DNA from: Alteraurantiacibacter aquimixticola | GTDB taxonomy: Bacteria > Pseudomonadota > Alphaproteobacteria > Sphingomonadales > Sphingomonadaceae | Reading direction: 5' to 3' | Assembly (NCBI RefSeq): GCF_004965515.1 | Contig: NZ_SSHH01000001.1 | Coordinates: 995,280 to 1,059,279 of the forward strand | DNA length: 64,000 nucleotides | In this document: piece by piece, positions 1 to 8,312 of the stretch | How the letters are laid out: each line of letters starts with the position of its first letter | Position numbering within the stretch: the first letter of the stretch is position 1 | Notes under the pieces: model-generated | Databases searched by the model: none | Told to the model about the DNA's origin: nothing | Seen by the model: only the letters and a program-made list of their open reading frames with translations | Translations under genes and position numbers: made by a program

Positions 1-1
1 C

Positions 2-82
2 TATGCGCGCGGGCTCGGTGTCGACGGATATCAGATTGATATGGACTATGAATATTTCACAAGAAACATAATTTCATTGTGA
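2..82 (+). CDS. possible 3' end of an upstream gene (partial)
   Basis: An open frame runs in from the left edge and stops at TGA 80-82, giving about 26 residues that end in YFTRNIISL. The first 55 bases have coding-like GC-rich codons, and the sequence then turns AT-rich. The fragment is too short to name a family. It could instead be non-coding leader of the downstream receptor. Confidence 0.3.
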   Translation, partial: YARGLGVDGYQIDMDYEYFTRNIISL

Positions 83-193
83 TCAATTGAAGAAATAAAA
101 GTCTGAATTTCAAAGGTAAAAAAGTGACGGTTCTCATTTCGCCGGGTGGTGATTTGGGGGTGTGTCAACGCGTCTAATGAACAGGGGGTAATA

Positions 194-2926
194 ATGAGGT
201 ATTTCAAAGGGGCCAGTTTGGTCGCAATCGCTCTGCATACGGGCTTTGGCAGCGTCGCTTACGCGAACGAGGCTGAGGATGAGAGCGCATATGCTGCCGA
301 TCAGGCCGTCGCCGGCGGAACGATCGTCGTCACCGGTTACAAGGACAGCCTGAACAGGGCGGAGGAGATCAAGAAGGAGACAACCGGGACGCGTGAAACG
401 ATCCTGGCGGAGGATATTGCGGCCTTCCCCGAACATAACCTTGCCGATGCGCTCCAGCGTATCCCGGGCATCACCATCACGCGCGAAGCGGGGGAGGGGC
501 GGCAGATCCAGCTGCGCGGTCTCGGGCCCGATTTCACGCAGGTGACGCTGAACGGGATGGAAGCGCTGGCCACCACCTCATCGGCCATGGACTCGCGCGG
601 TTCGGTCAGCCGTACCCGCGGTTTCGACTACAACATCTTCGCCTCGGAATTGTTCAACCGGGTCGATGTCTACAAGACCTATTCGGCGGAACTCGACGAA
701 GGCGGCCTGGCCGGCACGGTGGCGCTGACGACGGCGCGGCCTTTCGACTATGACGGCTTCCAGGCCGCATTCAGCGCACAAGGCGTGGCAAACGACAATG
801 TCGACACGATCGGCAAGCGTTTTGCCGCGCTGATCAGCAATAACTGGGGCGATTTCGGGTTGCTCGCTTCGGTCGCCTACAGCCGCCGCGACGTATCCGA
901 AACCGGCTATGACACGGTCCGCTGGCGCCGCGTGGATTCGCAGAATGCGGACATCTCCGCGCTTCCGCAGGCCACGCAGGACCTGATCGAGGACAAGCAG
1001 CTGTGGTTCCCCCGCGGCGCGCGCCCGATCATCTTCGACAGCGACACAGAGCGCCTGGGCGCAACGATCGCGCTGCAATGGCAGCCCACCGATGGCCTGC
1101 GCCTTGGCATTGACGGCCTGTATGGCGAGCTGAACGCCAATCGCGACGAATTCCACATCCAGCACGCGACCGGCACCTCGACCGGCATGGGCTGCTACCA
1201 GCTTTTCGGCGAGATCGAATGCGCGAGCGTGACCGAACTGGAATTCAACAGCCAGAACCACGTCACCTATTATTCGCTGCTCAACACCACGCTGGCTTCG
1301 GAGAGCAAGGTGGAGGATGCGGATTCCACCATCGAACAGCTGGTCTTCAACGCCGACTGGCAGCTTTCGGACAGTTTCCACATGAGCGGTCTGGCAGGTC
1401 GGGAAGAGACGACTTTCATCGACAACAGCGCGAAGGTGTACATGGTCACGCGCGGCGACATGACGCTCGACTTCACCCAGGGCTTCACCGGCCTCAACAC
1501 CTATCACTTCGATACGCTTGATCCGACCCGCTACACCTACTCCGATCTCGACATCTGGCAGCCGCAGATCGAAAACCGGTTCGATACGGCGAAGCTGGAC
1601 TTCGACTACAGCTTCGATCCGCTCATCGCCCTGCGTTTCGGCGCGAGCTTCAAGCGTTACCGCAACGAATACAGCGTCGTGGAAAACGAGAACATCAACA
1701 AGGCGGGCTTCAACGATGGGTCGGTCGACGGCACCGTCGATCCGGATGTCACCTTCGTGAGCGATGCCACCGGCGCGGAGTGGCTGAGCGTGGACGTGCT
1801 GGAAGTCTACCGGCGCATGGGCATCGAGCGCTACCTGCCGGAGCCGGACAGGAAGCATGTCGTCATCGAAGAGACCATGGCCGGTTATGCGCTGTTCGAC
1901 CTGCAGGACATTCCGCTGGGGCAGGGTTCGCTGCGCAGCAATATCGGCGTGCGCTACTATGATACTCAGATCACGTCGGAAGGCCATGTGGGCGATACAC
2001 CCGTTTCCATCGAGCGGAGCTATGACGGCTTCCTGCCCACTCTCAACCTCGCATGGGATGTCACCGACGAGCTGGTGCTGCGGGCAAGTGCCGGCAAGAA
2101 CCTGACGCGAGTGGCGCTTGGCTCGCTGAATGTCGCGGGCCGCGTGAACAGCGATGCCAGCAGCGGCGGAGACCTGACCATCTCGGCCGGCAATCCGGAC
2201 CTGCGGCCGATGAAGTCCTGGAACTTCGAACTGGGCGCGGAATACTACTTCCCCGAAGGTGGCTATCTGTCGGCAGCCTTCTTCTACAAGGATATCACCG
2301 ACATCGTCGGCTCATCCTCGGTCGATGTGCGTTATGGCGATACCGGCTATCCGCTCTCGCTGCTCGGCGACGTCGATGGTGCTGGCAATCCGCAGACGGC
2401 AGACACGATCTTCCAGTTCAACCGGCCTGCAAACGTCAATGACAGCACGGTAAAGGGCTTCGAAGTGGGCCTGCGGCATGACTTCGATTTCCTGCCGGCC
2501 CCGTTCGACAAGCTCGGCATCATCGCCAACTACACCTATGCCGACGGCGAGACGCTGTATGAGAATGTCGGCGGCACCGGGCTGGCGGAGTACAAGGGCT
2601 TCCCGGGCCTTTCGAACCACACTGCGAACGTGACCCTCTACTACGAGGCCGAGCGCTGGGGAATGCGCGTGTCGACGGCCTATCGCAGCGGCTACATCTC
2701 GCAGGTCCAGTCCGGGAACACGGACGAGAACGAGCGCGGTTTCCATGGATCGAACTTCGTCGATTTCACGAGCCACTACGCGATCACGGACAATCTGAAG
2801 GCCAACTTGAGCGTGCTGAACATCACCGACGAAGCGGTCGAACAATATTCGGACACAGCCGACCGCCTCTACGGCACGACCACTTCGGGTCGCACCTATA
2901 TGCTAAGGCTGGGATATACGTTCTGA
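194..2926 (+). CDS. TonB-dependent receptor (TIGR01782 type), probable glucan uptake
   Basis: Outer-membrane TonB-dependent receptor of about 910 residues, in the usual size range. The ATG at 194 is preferred over the upstream GTG at 146 because a purine-rich ACAGGGGG lies just before it and the product then starts with a signal peptide ending near VAYA (residues 20-24). A TonB-box-like TIVVTGYK follows at about residue 43. The plug domain contains IPGITITREAGEGRQIQLRG and GLGPDFTQVTLNGM, typical of the Xanthomonas/Caulobacter TonB receptor family. The barrel ends in a C-terminal Phe (MLRLGYTF), as expected for outer-membrane insertion. It faces the amylase/MFS pair convergently and is separated from it by a strong hairpin. 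A maltodextrin substrate is inferred from the neighbours only. None of the LacI-like sites described here lies in its promoter, so it may have separate control. Confidence 0.9.
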   Translation: MRYFKGASLVAIALHTGFGSVAYANEAEDESAYAADQAVAGGTIVVTGYKDSLNRAEEIKKETTGTRETILAEDIAAFPEHNLADALQRIPGITITREAGEGRQIQLRGLGPDFTQVTLNGMEALATTSSAMDSRGSVSRTRGFDYNIFASELFNRVDVYKTYSAELDEGGLAGTVALTTARPFDYDGFQAAFSAQGVANDNVDTIGKRFAALISNNWGDFGLLASVAYSRRDVSETGYDTVRWRRVDSQNADISALPQATQDLIEDKQLWFPRGARPIIFDSDTERLGATIALQWQPTDGLRLGIDGLYGELNANRDEFHIQHATGTSTGMGCYQLFGEIECASVTELEFNSQNHVTYYSLLNTTLASESKVEDADSTIEQLVFNADWQLSDSFHMSGLAGREETTFIDNSAKVYMVTRGDMTLDFTQGFTGLNTYHFDTLDPTRYTYSDLDIWQPQIENRFDTAKLDFDYSFDPLIALRFGASFKRYRNEYSVVENENINKAGFNDGSVDGTVDPDVTFVSDATGAEWLSVDVLEVYRRMGIERYLPEPDRKHVVIEETMAGYALFDLQDIPLGQGSLRSNIGVRYYDTQITSEGHVGDTPVSIERSYDGFLPTLNLAWDVTDELVLRASAGKNLTRVALGSLNVAGRVNSDASSGGDLTISAGNPDLRPMKSWNFELGAEYYFPEGGYLSAAFFYKDITDIVGSSSVDVRYGDTGYPLSLLGDVDGAGNPQTADTIFQFNRPANVNDSTVKGFEVGLRHDFDFLPAPFDKLGIIANYTYADGETLYENVGGTGLAEYKGFPGLSNHTANVTLYYEAERWGMRVSTAYRSGYISQVQSGNTDENERGFHGSNFVDFTSHYAITDNLKANLSVLNITDEAVEQYSDTADRLYGTTTSGRTYMLRLGYTF

Positions 2927-2974
2927 TCGCAAGTTCAGATCGATGTATCCGTAGTATCGGCTAGCCGCATAGGG

Positions 2975-3010
2975 GACGCCGGGGATGGCAAACCGACCAT
3001 CCCCGGCGTC
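2975..3010. terminator. strong hairpin terminator between convergent genes
   Basis: A perfect 14-bp stem (GACGCCGGGGATGG at 2975-2988 with its complement at 2997-3010) encloses an 8-base loop and is followed by TTGTCGTT on the plus strand. It sits between the receptor stop (2926) and the convergent amylase stop (3165), so it probably ends transcription in both directions. The rest of 2927-3164 shows no gene. Confidence 0.8.
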
Positions 3011-3164
3011 TTGTCGTTCGGGCCTACTGCGCTGCCTCTCCAGGGTGCTCCGAATGGACGGTGAACACGGAAAACATCCTGCGCGCCGAAAAAGCCGGTG
3101 CGGGCGAACGCGGTCGGTCGCACAGCAAGGCATCCGCGGCAGGAGGGGCGAGCAGCCGCGTGGG

Positions 3165-4553
3165 TTACTCGCCGCCGCTCGACAGCAGGCGATAGCCCCA
3201 CGCAGGCAGGCTCACCGTATCGCCAGCCGCGATGGTCACCTCACCGCCGGTCTGGAACTCGGTATAGGCACCGGCCGCCAACCCATCGGCCAACGTAGCC
3301 TCCACGGGCTTGCCGGACAGGTTGAACAGGCCCAGCACCTTGTTGCCATCCTGCTGGCGCACCCAGCCGAACAGCTGCTGCGGCTTGTCATTGACGACCT
3401 GGCTCATGATGGCACCCCACTTGCCGTTGGCCAGCGCGGGGTTGGCATCGCGGAAGGCAATCAGGTCCGCCAATAGCTGGCCGTATGCGCAGCCTTCGCC
3501 CTGGCTCCAGTCGATCGGGTCCTTCTCGAAGAACTCCAGCCGTTTGGCGTTGCAGGTTTCCTGCCCGTTATGGACCATCGGCAGGCCCTGGTGGGTGAAG
3601 GCAAGCGCGGTCATTGCGTCCAGCGCCGGGCCGTAATTCTCGTAGATGGTGCCTTCCCACGCATTGCTGTCGTGGTTCTCGATATAGGTCAGTCGCATGG
3701 CCTCACGCGGCCACAGGCTTTCATGTTCTGCGTAGTATCCGAACAGGCCGGTGGCATCCGCTGCGCCTGCGGCAATGCGCTTTGACGTGTGGTGCCAGTC
3801 CCAGCCATAGGTCGCATCGAAGGCGGCGCGGTGGTAGCTCGATTGCTGTACCTCGCCGAGCATGAAGACCGGGCGAATGGTATCGAGCCGGGCGCGCATG
3901 GTTTCCCAGAAATCGACCGGGACATAGCCCGCCACGTCGGCGCGGAAGCCATCGACGCCGTAGTCGCGTACCCACATTTCCATCGCCTCGCCGACATGCT
4001 TGCGCACGCCGGGCTGCGACCAGTCGAGATCGATGATGTCGGACCAGTCCCACCAGGGTGTGGGGCGGAATTGGCCGTCCCAGGTCTTTTCGTACCAGTC
4101 CGGGTGGTCGGTCGCGAGCTGGTTGTCCCACGCCGTATGGTTGGCGACGAGGTCGAGGATCACATGAAAGCCCTGTTCGTGGGCCGCATCGATGAAGCTC
4201 CTCAGATCCTCCTCGCTGCCGAATTCGGGGTTCACCGCGTAATAGTCCTGCACCGAATAGGGGCTGCCCAGCGTGCCCTTGCGGTTCACTGCGCCAATCG
4301 GGTGGATGGGCATCAGCCACAGGATATCGACGCCCAGTTCCTTGAGCCGCGGCAGCTCCCGCTCGGCGGCGGCAAAGGTGCCCTCGGGCGTGAATTGGCG
4401 CGTGTTGATCTGATACAGCACGGCGTCGCGCGTCCATTCGGGCGCCTCGATCTGCACGTAGGGCTGCAGCTCCCAGGGATCGCTGGTAGCAGTGTCGGCC
4501 TGGTTGCAGGCTGCGAGCAGCAGCGGGGATAGCGCGAGGGCGAGTTTACGCAT
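3165..4553 (-). CDS. GH13 alpha-amylase family lipoprotein
   Basis: Alpha-amylase family glycoside hydrolase of 462 residues, predicted to be a lipoprotein: the signal LALSPLLLAAC gives a lipobox with Cys16. The (beta/alpha)8 barrel motifs are all visible: DLVANH (about 134-139), GVDGFRAD with nucleophile Asp206, MLGEV with acid/base Glu234, and IENHDS with Asp295. A small C-terminal beta domain follows. The start overlaps the end of the upstream MFS gene by 8 bases, indicating one operon transcribed from the LacI side. The enzyme would cleave alpha-1,4-glucans in the periplasm or at the cell surface. Its exact subfamily (amylase or neopullulanase-like) cannot be fixed by eye. Confidence 0.9.
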   Translation of the reverse strand: MRKLALALSPLLLAACNQADTATSDPWELQPYVQIEAPEWTRDAVLYQINTRQFTPEGTFAAAERELPRLKELGVDILWLMPIHPIGAVNRKGTLGSPYSVQDYYAVNPEFGSEEDLRSFIDAAHEQGFHVILDLVANHTAWDNQLATDHPDWYEKTWDGQFRPTPWWDWSDIIDLDWSQPGVRKHVGEAMEMWVRDYGVDGFRADVAGYVPVDFWETMRARLDTIRPVFMLGEVQQSSYHRAAFDATYGWDWHHTSKRIAAGAADATGLFGYYAEHESLWPREAMRLTYIENHDSNAWEGTIYENYGPALDAMTALAFTHQGLPMVHNGQETCNAKRLEFFEKDPIDWSQGEGCAYGQLLADLIAFRDANPALANGKWGAIMSQVVNDKPQQLFGWVRQQDGNKVLGLFNLSGKPVEATLADGLAAGAYTEFQTGGEVTIAAGDTVSLPAWGYRLLSSGGE

Positions 4554-6072
4554 GGGAAATCCCTTGATTGGCCGAGGGCAGGACGGCCTGCACGCGCAGC
4601 ATGGCGGCGGCGGAAATCAGCCAGACGATTGCGGCGAACAACATCGTCCACACGGGCTCGCCGGGGAATAGCCACAACATGATCTGCCCCATGACCGTCG
4701 CGACCAGCAGCTGCGGCACGACGATGAAGATGTTGAACAGCCCCATGTAAATGCCGAGCTTCTTCTGCGGCAGGTTCGAGGCGAGGATGGCGTAGGGCAT
4801 GGCAAGGATGCTGGCCCAGGCGATGCCGATGCCCACTTCGGCCAGCAGCAGTGCCTGGGCATCGCGCACGAAGAAGAACATCAGGAAGCCGATGGCGCCC
4901 AGCGTCAGGCAGATCGAGTGCGTCAGCACCTGTCCGAACTTGCGGCTGAACCACGGCAACAGCACCAGCGCGGCAATCGCGGCCACGCCATTGTAGACCG
5001 TGAACAGCAGGTTCACCCAGTTCGCGCCTTCGTTATAGGCGGCGCTCGTGGTGTCGGTGCTGCCAAAGACATATTGCGTCACCACGGGCGTGGTGTTGAT
5101 CCACATGATGAACAGCGCCGACCAGCTGAAGAACTGCACGACCGCCAGCCGCTTCATCACTTCGGGCATGCCGGAAAAATCACCAACGATGCTGGAGAGC
5201 ATGTTGGTCGTCCGTCCCTGCCGTGCGAGGCCGATGGCAATGGCGGACAGCAGGCCGTAAATGGCCAGCAGCGCGCCAAGCAGGAAGAGCTCCTTCTCCA
5301 GCGCGAACAGCTGCACTGCGGCCAGCACGACTGCACCGGCCACGAGCCAGACCATGCTGGACATGTAGCTCTTGGCGGCAAGCAGGCGGGCGGGCTCGCC
5401 GTCCTCCACCGCTTCAACCCCGGCAAAGGCGGCCTGTTCTTCGGGGCTGTATTCCCTGATGGTCACAACGGTCCACAGCACCGCCAGCAGCAGTGCCGCG
5501 CTCCCCGCCCAGAAACTCCATTTCACCGTATCGGGAATGCCGCCATCCGGCGCGATATTGGCGACGCCCAGATGTTCCAGCAGGTAAGGGAAGATCGATC
5601 CGACAACCGCGCCCGCGCCGATAAAGGCCGTCTGCACGGCATAGCCTGCGCTGTGCTGGTCGGTGTGCAGCATGTCGCCCACGAAGGCGCGGAACGGCTC
5701 CATGGAGACGTTCAGGCTGGCATCGAGGACCCACAGCATGGCGGCTGCAAACAGCAGTGGTGCTCCGAAAGCCGGGGCGAGCGGCATAACGAAGAGCGCA
5801 ATCGCCGCGAAGATCGCGCCGGTCAGGAAATAGGGTCGGCGACGGCCCAGGCGGTTCCATGTTCGATCCGAAAGGTGGCCGATGATCGGTTGCACGATCA
5901 GCCCGGTCAGCGGCGCGGCAACCCATAGTGCGGGCAAGTCGTCCATGCTCGCGCCCAAGGTCTGGAACACGCGGCTCATGTTCGAATTTTGCAGCGCGAA
6001 GCCGATCTGGATGCCGAAAAAGCCGAAGCTAATGTTCCACAGGCCCCAGAAACTCTGACGCGGTTTTTCCAT
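4546..6072 (-). CDS. MFS sugar transporter (GPH/SLC45-like), probable maltose/maltodextrin importer
   Basis: Twelve-helix major facilitator protein of 508 residues in the inner membrane. The start [13 protein letters not shown] at 6072 is preceded by GGAAGGAAC; the open frame extends upstream to 6249 but that part lacks coding character. The loop between helices 2 and 3 reads [16 protein letters not shown], a signature of glycoside/sucrose-type MFS carriers (MFS_2/SLC45-like). Sphingomonads and Caulobacter use such carriers in place of an ABC importer in mal loci. It is followed by the overlapping GH13 gene, so both are likely co-expressed. A LacI-type site lies about 90-110 bases upstream (6161-6180). 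The substrate is inferred from context. Confidence 0.88.
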   Translation of the reverse strand: MEKPRQSFWGLWNISFGFFGIQIGFALQNSNMSRVFQTLGASMDDLPALWVAAPLTGLIVQPIIGHLSDRTWNRLGRRRPYFLTGAIFAAIALFVMPLAPAFGAPLLFAAAMLWVLDASLNVSMEPFRAFVGDMLHTDQHSAGYAVQTAFIGAGAVVGSIFPYLLEHLGVANIAPDGGIPDTVKWSFWAGSAALLLAVLWTVVTIREYSPEEQAAFAGVEAVEDGEPARLLAAKSYMSSMVWLVAGAVVLAAVQLFALEKELFLLGALLAIYGLLSAIAIGLARQGRTTNMLSSIVGDFSGMPEVMKRLAVVQFFSWSALFIMWINTTPVVTQYVFGSTDTTSAAYNEGANWVNLLFTVYNGVAAIAALVLLPWFSRKFGQVLTHSICLTLGAIGFLMFFFVRDAQALLLAEVGIGIAWASILAMPYAILASNLPQKKLGIYMGLFNIFIVVPQLLVATVMGQIMLWLFPGEPVWTMLFAAIVWLISAAAMLRVQAVLPSANQGISHA

Positions 6073-6160
6073 CCTTCGTGTTCCTTCCCATTGCGCGGAA
6101 GGTCTGTGGCCGTCCTGCGTCAATGCGAAGGGGCTGGCACGAATGCGTCCAGCCGACAAC

Positions 6161-6180
6161 ACGCATACGAATGTGCAGGA
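6161..6180. promoter_or_regulatory. candidate LacI-type operator upstream of the MFS gene
   Basis: The sequence CACGCATACGAATGTGCAGG shares GCATAC, a gap, then TGCAGG with the perfect palindrome at 7359-7378 (13 of 20 positions). It lies between the lacI stop and the divergently related MFS promoter region. Assignment as an operator is inference from similarity and position. Confidence 0.45.
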
Positions 6181-6184
6181 CTGC

Positions 6185-7276
6185 TCAGGCGGTTGGCTGC
6201 TTGGGCGGTTTCGGCGGTGCAGGCGCTGGTGGAACGGGAGGGCAGGCACCGCTGCTGGCGCGCACGATCAGCCTGGTCGGCAGGCGATTGTCCGGCCCTT
6301 CGCGGTCCTCCACCTTGGCCAGCAGGGTTTCGACGAGCCGCTCACCGGCACCCTTGATGTCCTGCATGATGGTCGTCAGCGGCGGGGTGGTGAGGCTGGC
6401 GGCTGGGATATCGTCGAAACCCACCATCGCCACATCTTCGGGCACGCGCAGGCCCGCCTCGGCCAAGGCGCGCATCGCGCCGATGGCGATCAGGTCACTG
6501 GCAGCGAAGATGCCATCGAATTCCTGTCCACTCTCGATCAGGTTCTGCATGGCCGCATGGCCGGCTTCCTCGGTGGTGATGGCATCGTATTGCAGCGAGC
6601 TATCGGGCGTCAGCCCCGCATCCTTCAGTGCCTGGCACATGCCGCGATAGCGCTGCGCGAATTCGGGGTAGTGCTCGTCCGCATGGCCAAGGAAGGCGAG
6701 CTTGCGCCGCCCCTGCTCGACAAGGTGTGCACCTGCCAGCTTGCCTGCGCCGAAATTGTCCGAGCCAATGGTCGAGCCCGAGCTGTCGCTGGTGACCGAG
6801 CCCCAACGCGCGAAATGCGTACCCTGCCGCTCCAGCTGGTCGAGCCGTTCCCGGTAGAGCGTATAGTCGCCATAGCCCAATAGGATGAGCCCGTCTGCGC
6901 GGTGGCTGTCCTGGTATTGCACGTGCCAATCATCTTCCATCCGCTGGAACGAGATGAGCAGGTCCAGCCCGTGATTGGCGCAGGCGCGTGTGATCGATCC
7001 CAGCATCGCGAGGAAGAACGGGTTGATCATGGACTCGTCAGGCGTCGGGTCCTCGAAGAACAGCAGGGCGATGGTATTGGAGCGTTGCGAGCGCAACGAA
7101 GAGGCGTTCTTGTCGACCGTATAGTTGAGGTCCTGCGCAATCTGCTTGATCCGCGCGCGCGTCTTCTCGCTGACTGACTTGTCGCCACGCAAGGCGCGGC
7201 TGACGGTGGGCTGCGACACCCCGGCAAGATATGCGATATCGAAGCTGGTCGGTCGACCAGTAGCTGCGCGTCCCAT
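6185..7276 (-). CDS. LacI-family transcriptional regulator of the glucan locus
   Basis: LacI/GalR-type repressor of 363 residues. The start at 7276 (MGRAATGRPTSFDIAYLAG) is supported by GGGAGAGGAC upstream and by the N-terminal helix-turn-helix FDIAYLAGVSQPTVSRALRG (about residues 12-31); upstream in-frame sequence is not coding-like. A periplasmic-binding-protein-like sugar domain follows (FDGIFAASDLIAIGAMRAL, VGFDDIP). The C-terminus carries an unusual proline-rich tail (PPVPPAPAPPKPPK), which may be dispensable. The gene is divergent from the DUF6445 gene, and a perfect 20-base palindrome sits between them, suggesting autoregulation. By analogy with MalR/MalI-type regulators it would respond to maltose or a related sugar; that ligand is inferred. 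Confidence 0.92.
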   Translation of the reverse strand: MGRAATGRPTSFDIAYLAGVSQPTVSRALRGDKSVSEKTRARIKQIAQDLNYTVDKNASSLRSQRSNTIALLFFEDPTPDESMINPFFLAMLGSITRACANHGLDLLISFQRMEDDWHVQYQDSHRADGLILLGYGDYTLYRERLDQLERQGTHFARWGSVTSDSSGSTIGSDNFGAGKLAGAHLVEQGRRKLAFLGHADEHYPEFAQRYRGMCQALKDAGLTPDSSLQYDAITTEEAGHAAMQNLIESGQEFDGIFAASDLIAIGAMRALAEAGLRVPEDVAMVGFDDIPAASLTTPPLTTIMQDIKGAGERLVETLLAKVEDREGPDNRLPTRLIVRASSGACPPVPPAPAPPKPPKQPTA

Positions 7277-7358
7277 GTCCTCTCCCGCCGCGCTAGCTCC
7301 TTGTCTTTTCTCTCGGTTGGAAAAGGCTTTCTGGTGCGCCCGGACGATTGCAAACACA

Positions 7359-7378
7359 CCTGCATACTTGCATGCAGG
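7359..7378. promoter_or_regulatory. perfect palindrome, candidate LacI operator
   Basis: CCTGCAT and ATGCAGG form a perfect 7-bp inverted repeat around ACTTGC, in the 127-base region between the divergent lacI and DUF6445 genes. Its size and symmetry fit a LacI-family operator. Related sites occur at 6161, 8156 and 11247 in front of other genes of the locus. Confidence 0.6.
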
Positions 7379-7403
7379 CCGTGGTAATTCTTCCGTACCA
7401 TCG

Positions 7404-8102
7404 ATGTCCCAGTCCCCGCTAGCCCTTTCGCCCACGTACGGCCTGACTGTCTCGCATTTCGGCGAGGAAGCGCAGCCGCTGTTGCAGGTGGATGGCGCAC
7501 TCGCCGACCTGGCGCTGGTGCGCAAAATTGCCGCAAGGCACAGCTATCGTTCGATCGGACCGTTCTATCCGGGACTGCGTGCGCCCGTATCGGCGAAAAT
7601 CGCCATGCCGCTGGTGGAGCCGTTGCTGCCGAAAATGTGCGAAACCTTCGGCCTGGAGCGCGAACCGGCCTATTTCGAGTGCTACCTCAGCCTCGTCACC
7701 AAGGCGCCTGGCGAACTTGCGCCAATCCAGCGCCTGCCGCATTTCGACGGGACCGAACCCGAGCGACTTGCCGTATTGCTGTTCCTGTCGGACGACAGCG
7801 CGTGCGGTACGGCCTTCTATCGGCAGTGCTCGACCGGCTACGAAAGCGTCGATGGTTCGCGCTACGATTGCTACCTGGCGGAACTGGAGGCGGCCACCGC
7901 GCAACATGGCATTCCGCCCGCCAGCTATATCGGGGCAGACTCGCCCATCTTCACGCGAACGCTCCGGGTGGCGGGCGCGGCGAACCGGATGATTGCCTAT
8001 CGCGGCAACACGCTTCATTGCGCCGCGCTTCGCGATGATTTCACGCCCGATGCCGATCCCCGCAGCGGCAGGCTGACACTGAATCTGTTTTTAAAAGCCT
8101 GA
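7404..8102 (+). CDS. DUF6445 family protein
   Basis: Protein of 232 residues that resembles DUF6445, a family often found next to TonB receptors and halogenases in sphingomonads and Caulobacter. The ATG at 7404 is chosen because the long upstream frame overlaps the lacI gene. It has no signal peptide, so it is likely cytoplasmic. A histidine-acid motif RLPHFDGTEP and a later GNTLHCA, followed by GRLTLNLFL, resemble the HxD...H iron site of 2-oxoglutarate/Fe(II) oxygenases, but this similarity is by eye only. Its position inside the glucan locus suggests a shared role with the halogenase gene. No substrate can be named. Confidence 0.75.
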   Translation: MSQSPLALSPTYGLTVSHFGEEAQPLLQVDGALADLALVRKIAARHSYRSIGPFYPGLRAPVSAKIAMPLVEPLLPKMCETFGLEREPAYFECYLSLVTKAPGELAPIQRLPHFDGTEPERLAVLLFLSDDSACGTAFYRQCSTGYESVDGSRYDCYLAELEAATAQHGIPPASYIGADSPIFTRTLRVAGAANRMIAYRGNTLHCAALRDDFTPDADPRSGRLTLNLFLKA

Positions 8103-8155
8103 TATTCCGATTGTTTAGTCAAACATTCTTGCGGCGAAATCATGCCTGCATCGGC

Positions 8156-8173
8156 TTGCGTATACGTATGCTG
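8156..8173. promoter_or_regulatory. candidate LacI-type operator upstream of receptor 2
   Basis: TTGCGTATACGTATGCTG contains the palindrome ATACGTAT and shares the ATACGNATG pattern with the site at 6161-6180. It lies about 140 bases before the receptor ATG, in a 210-base non-coding region that otherwise shows no recognisable gene. Confidence 0.4.
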
Positions 8174-8312
8174 TCTTTCGCCAGGTGCATTCCGCCCGGT
8201 AAGTAAACGGCAAGCGAGGCAAGGCTGCGAGCCTTTAGACCCGCGAGTTTGGAGCAGGAATGTCGGGAAGGGACGAAGGATCCCACCGGCCCCAATTGTC
8301 CCGGGGGACTAG

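Noticed and set aside
578-1987. Long minus-strand frame of 469 codons opposite the first receptor
   Set aside because: Shadow of a GC-rich gene: it lacks domains and ribosome site, and the plus frame encodes a full receptor.
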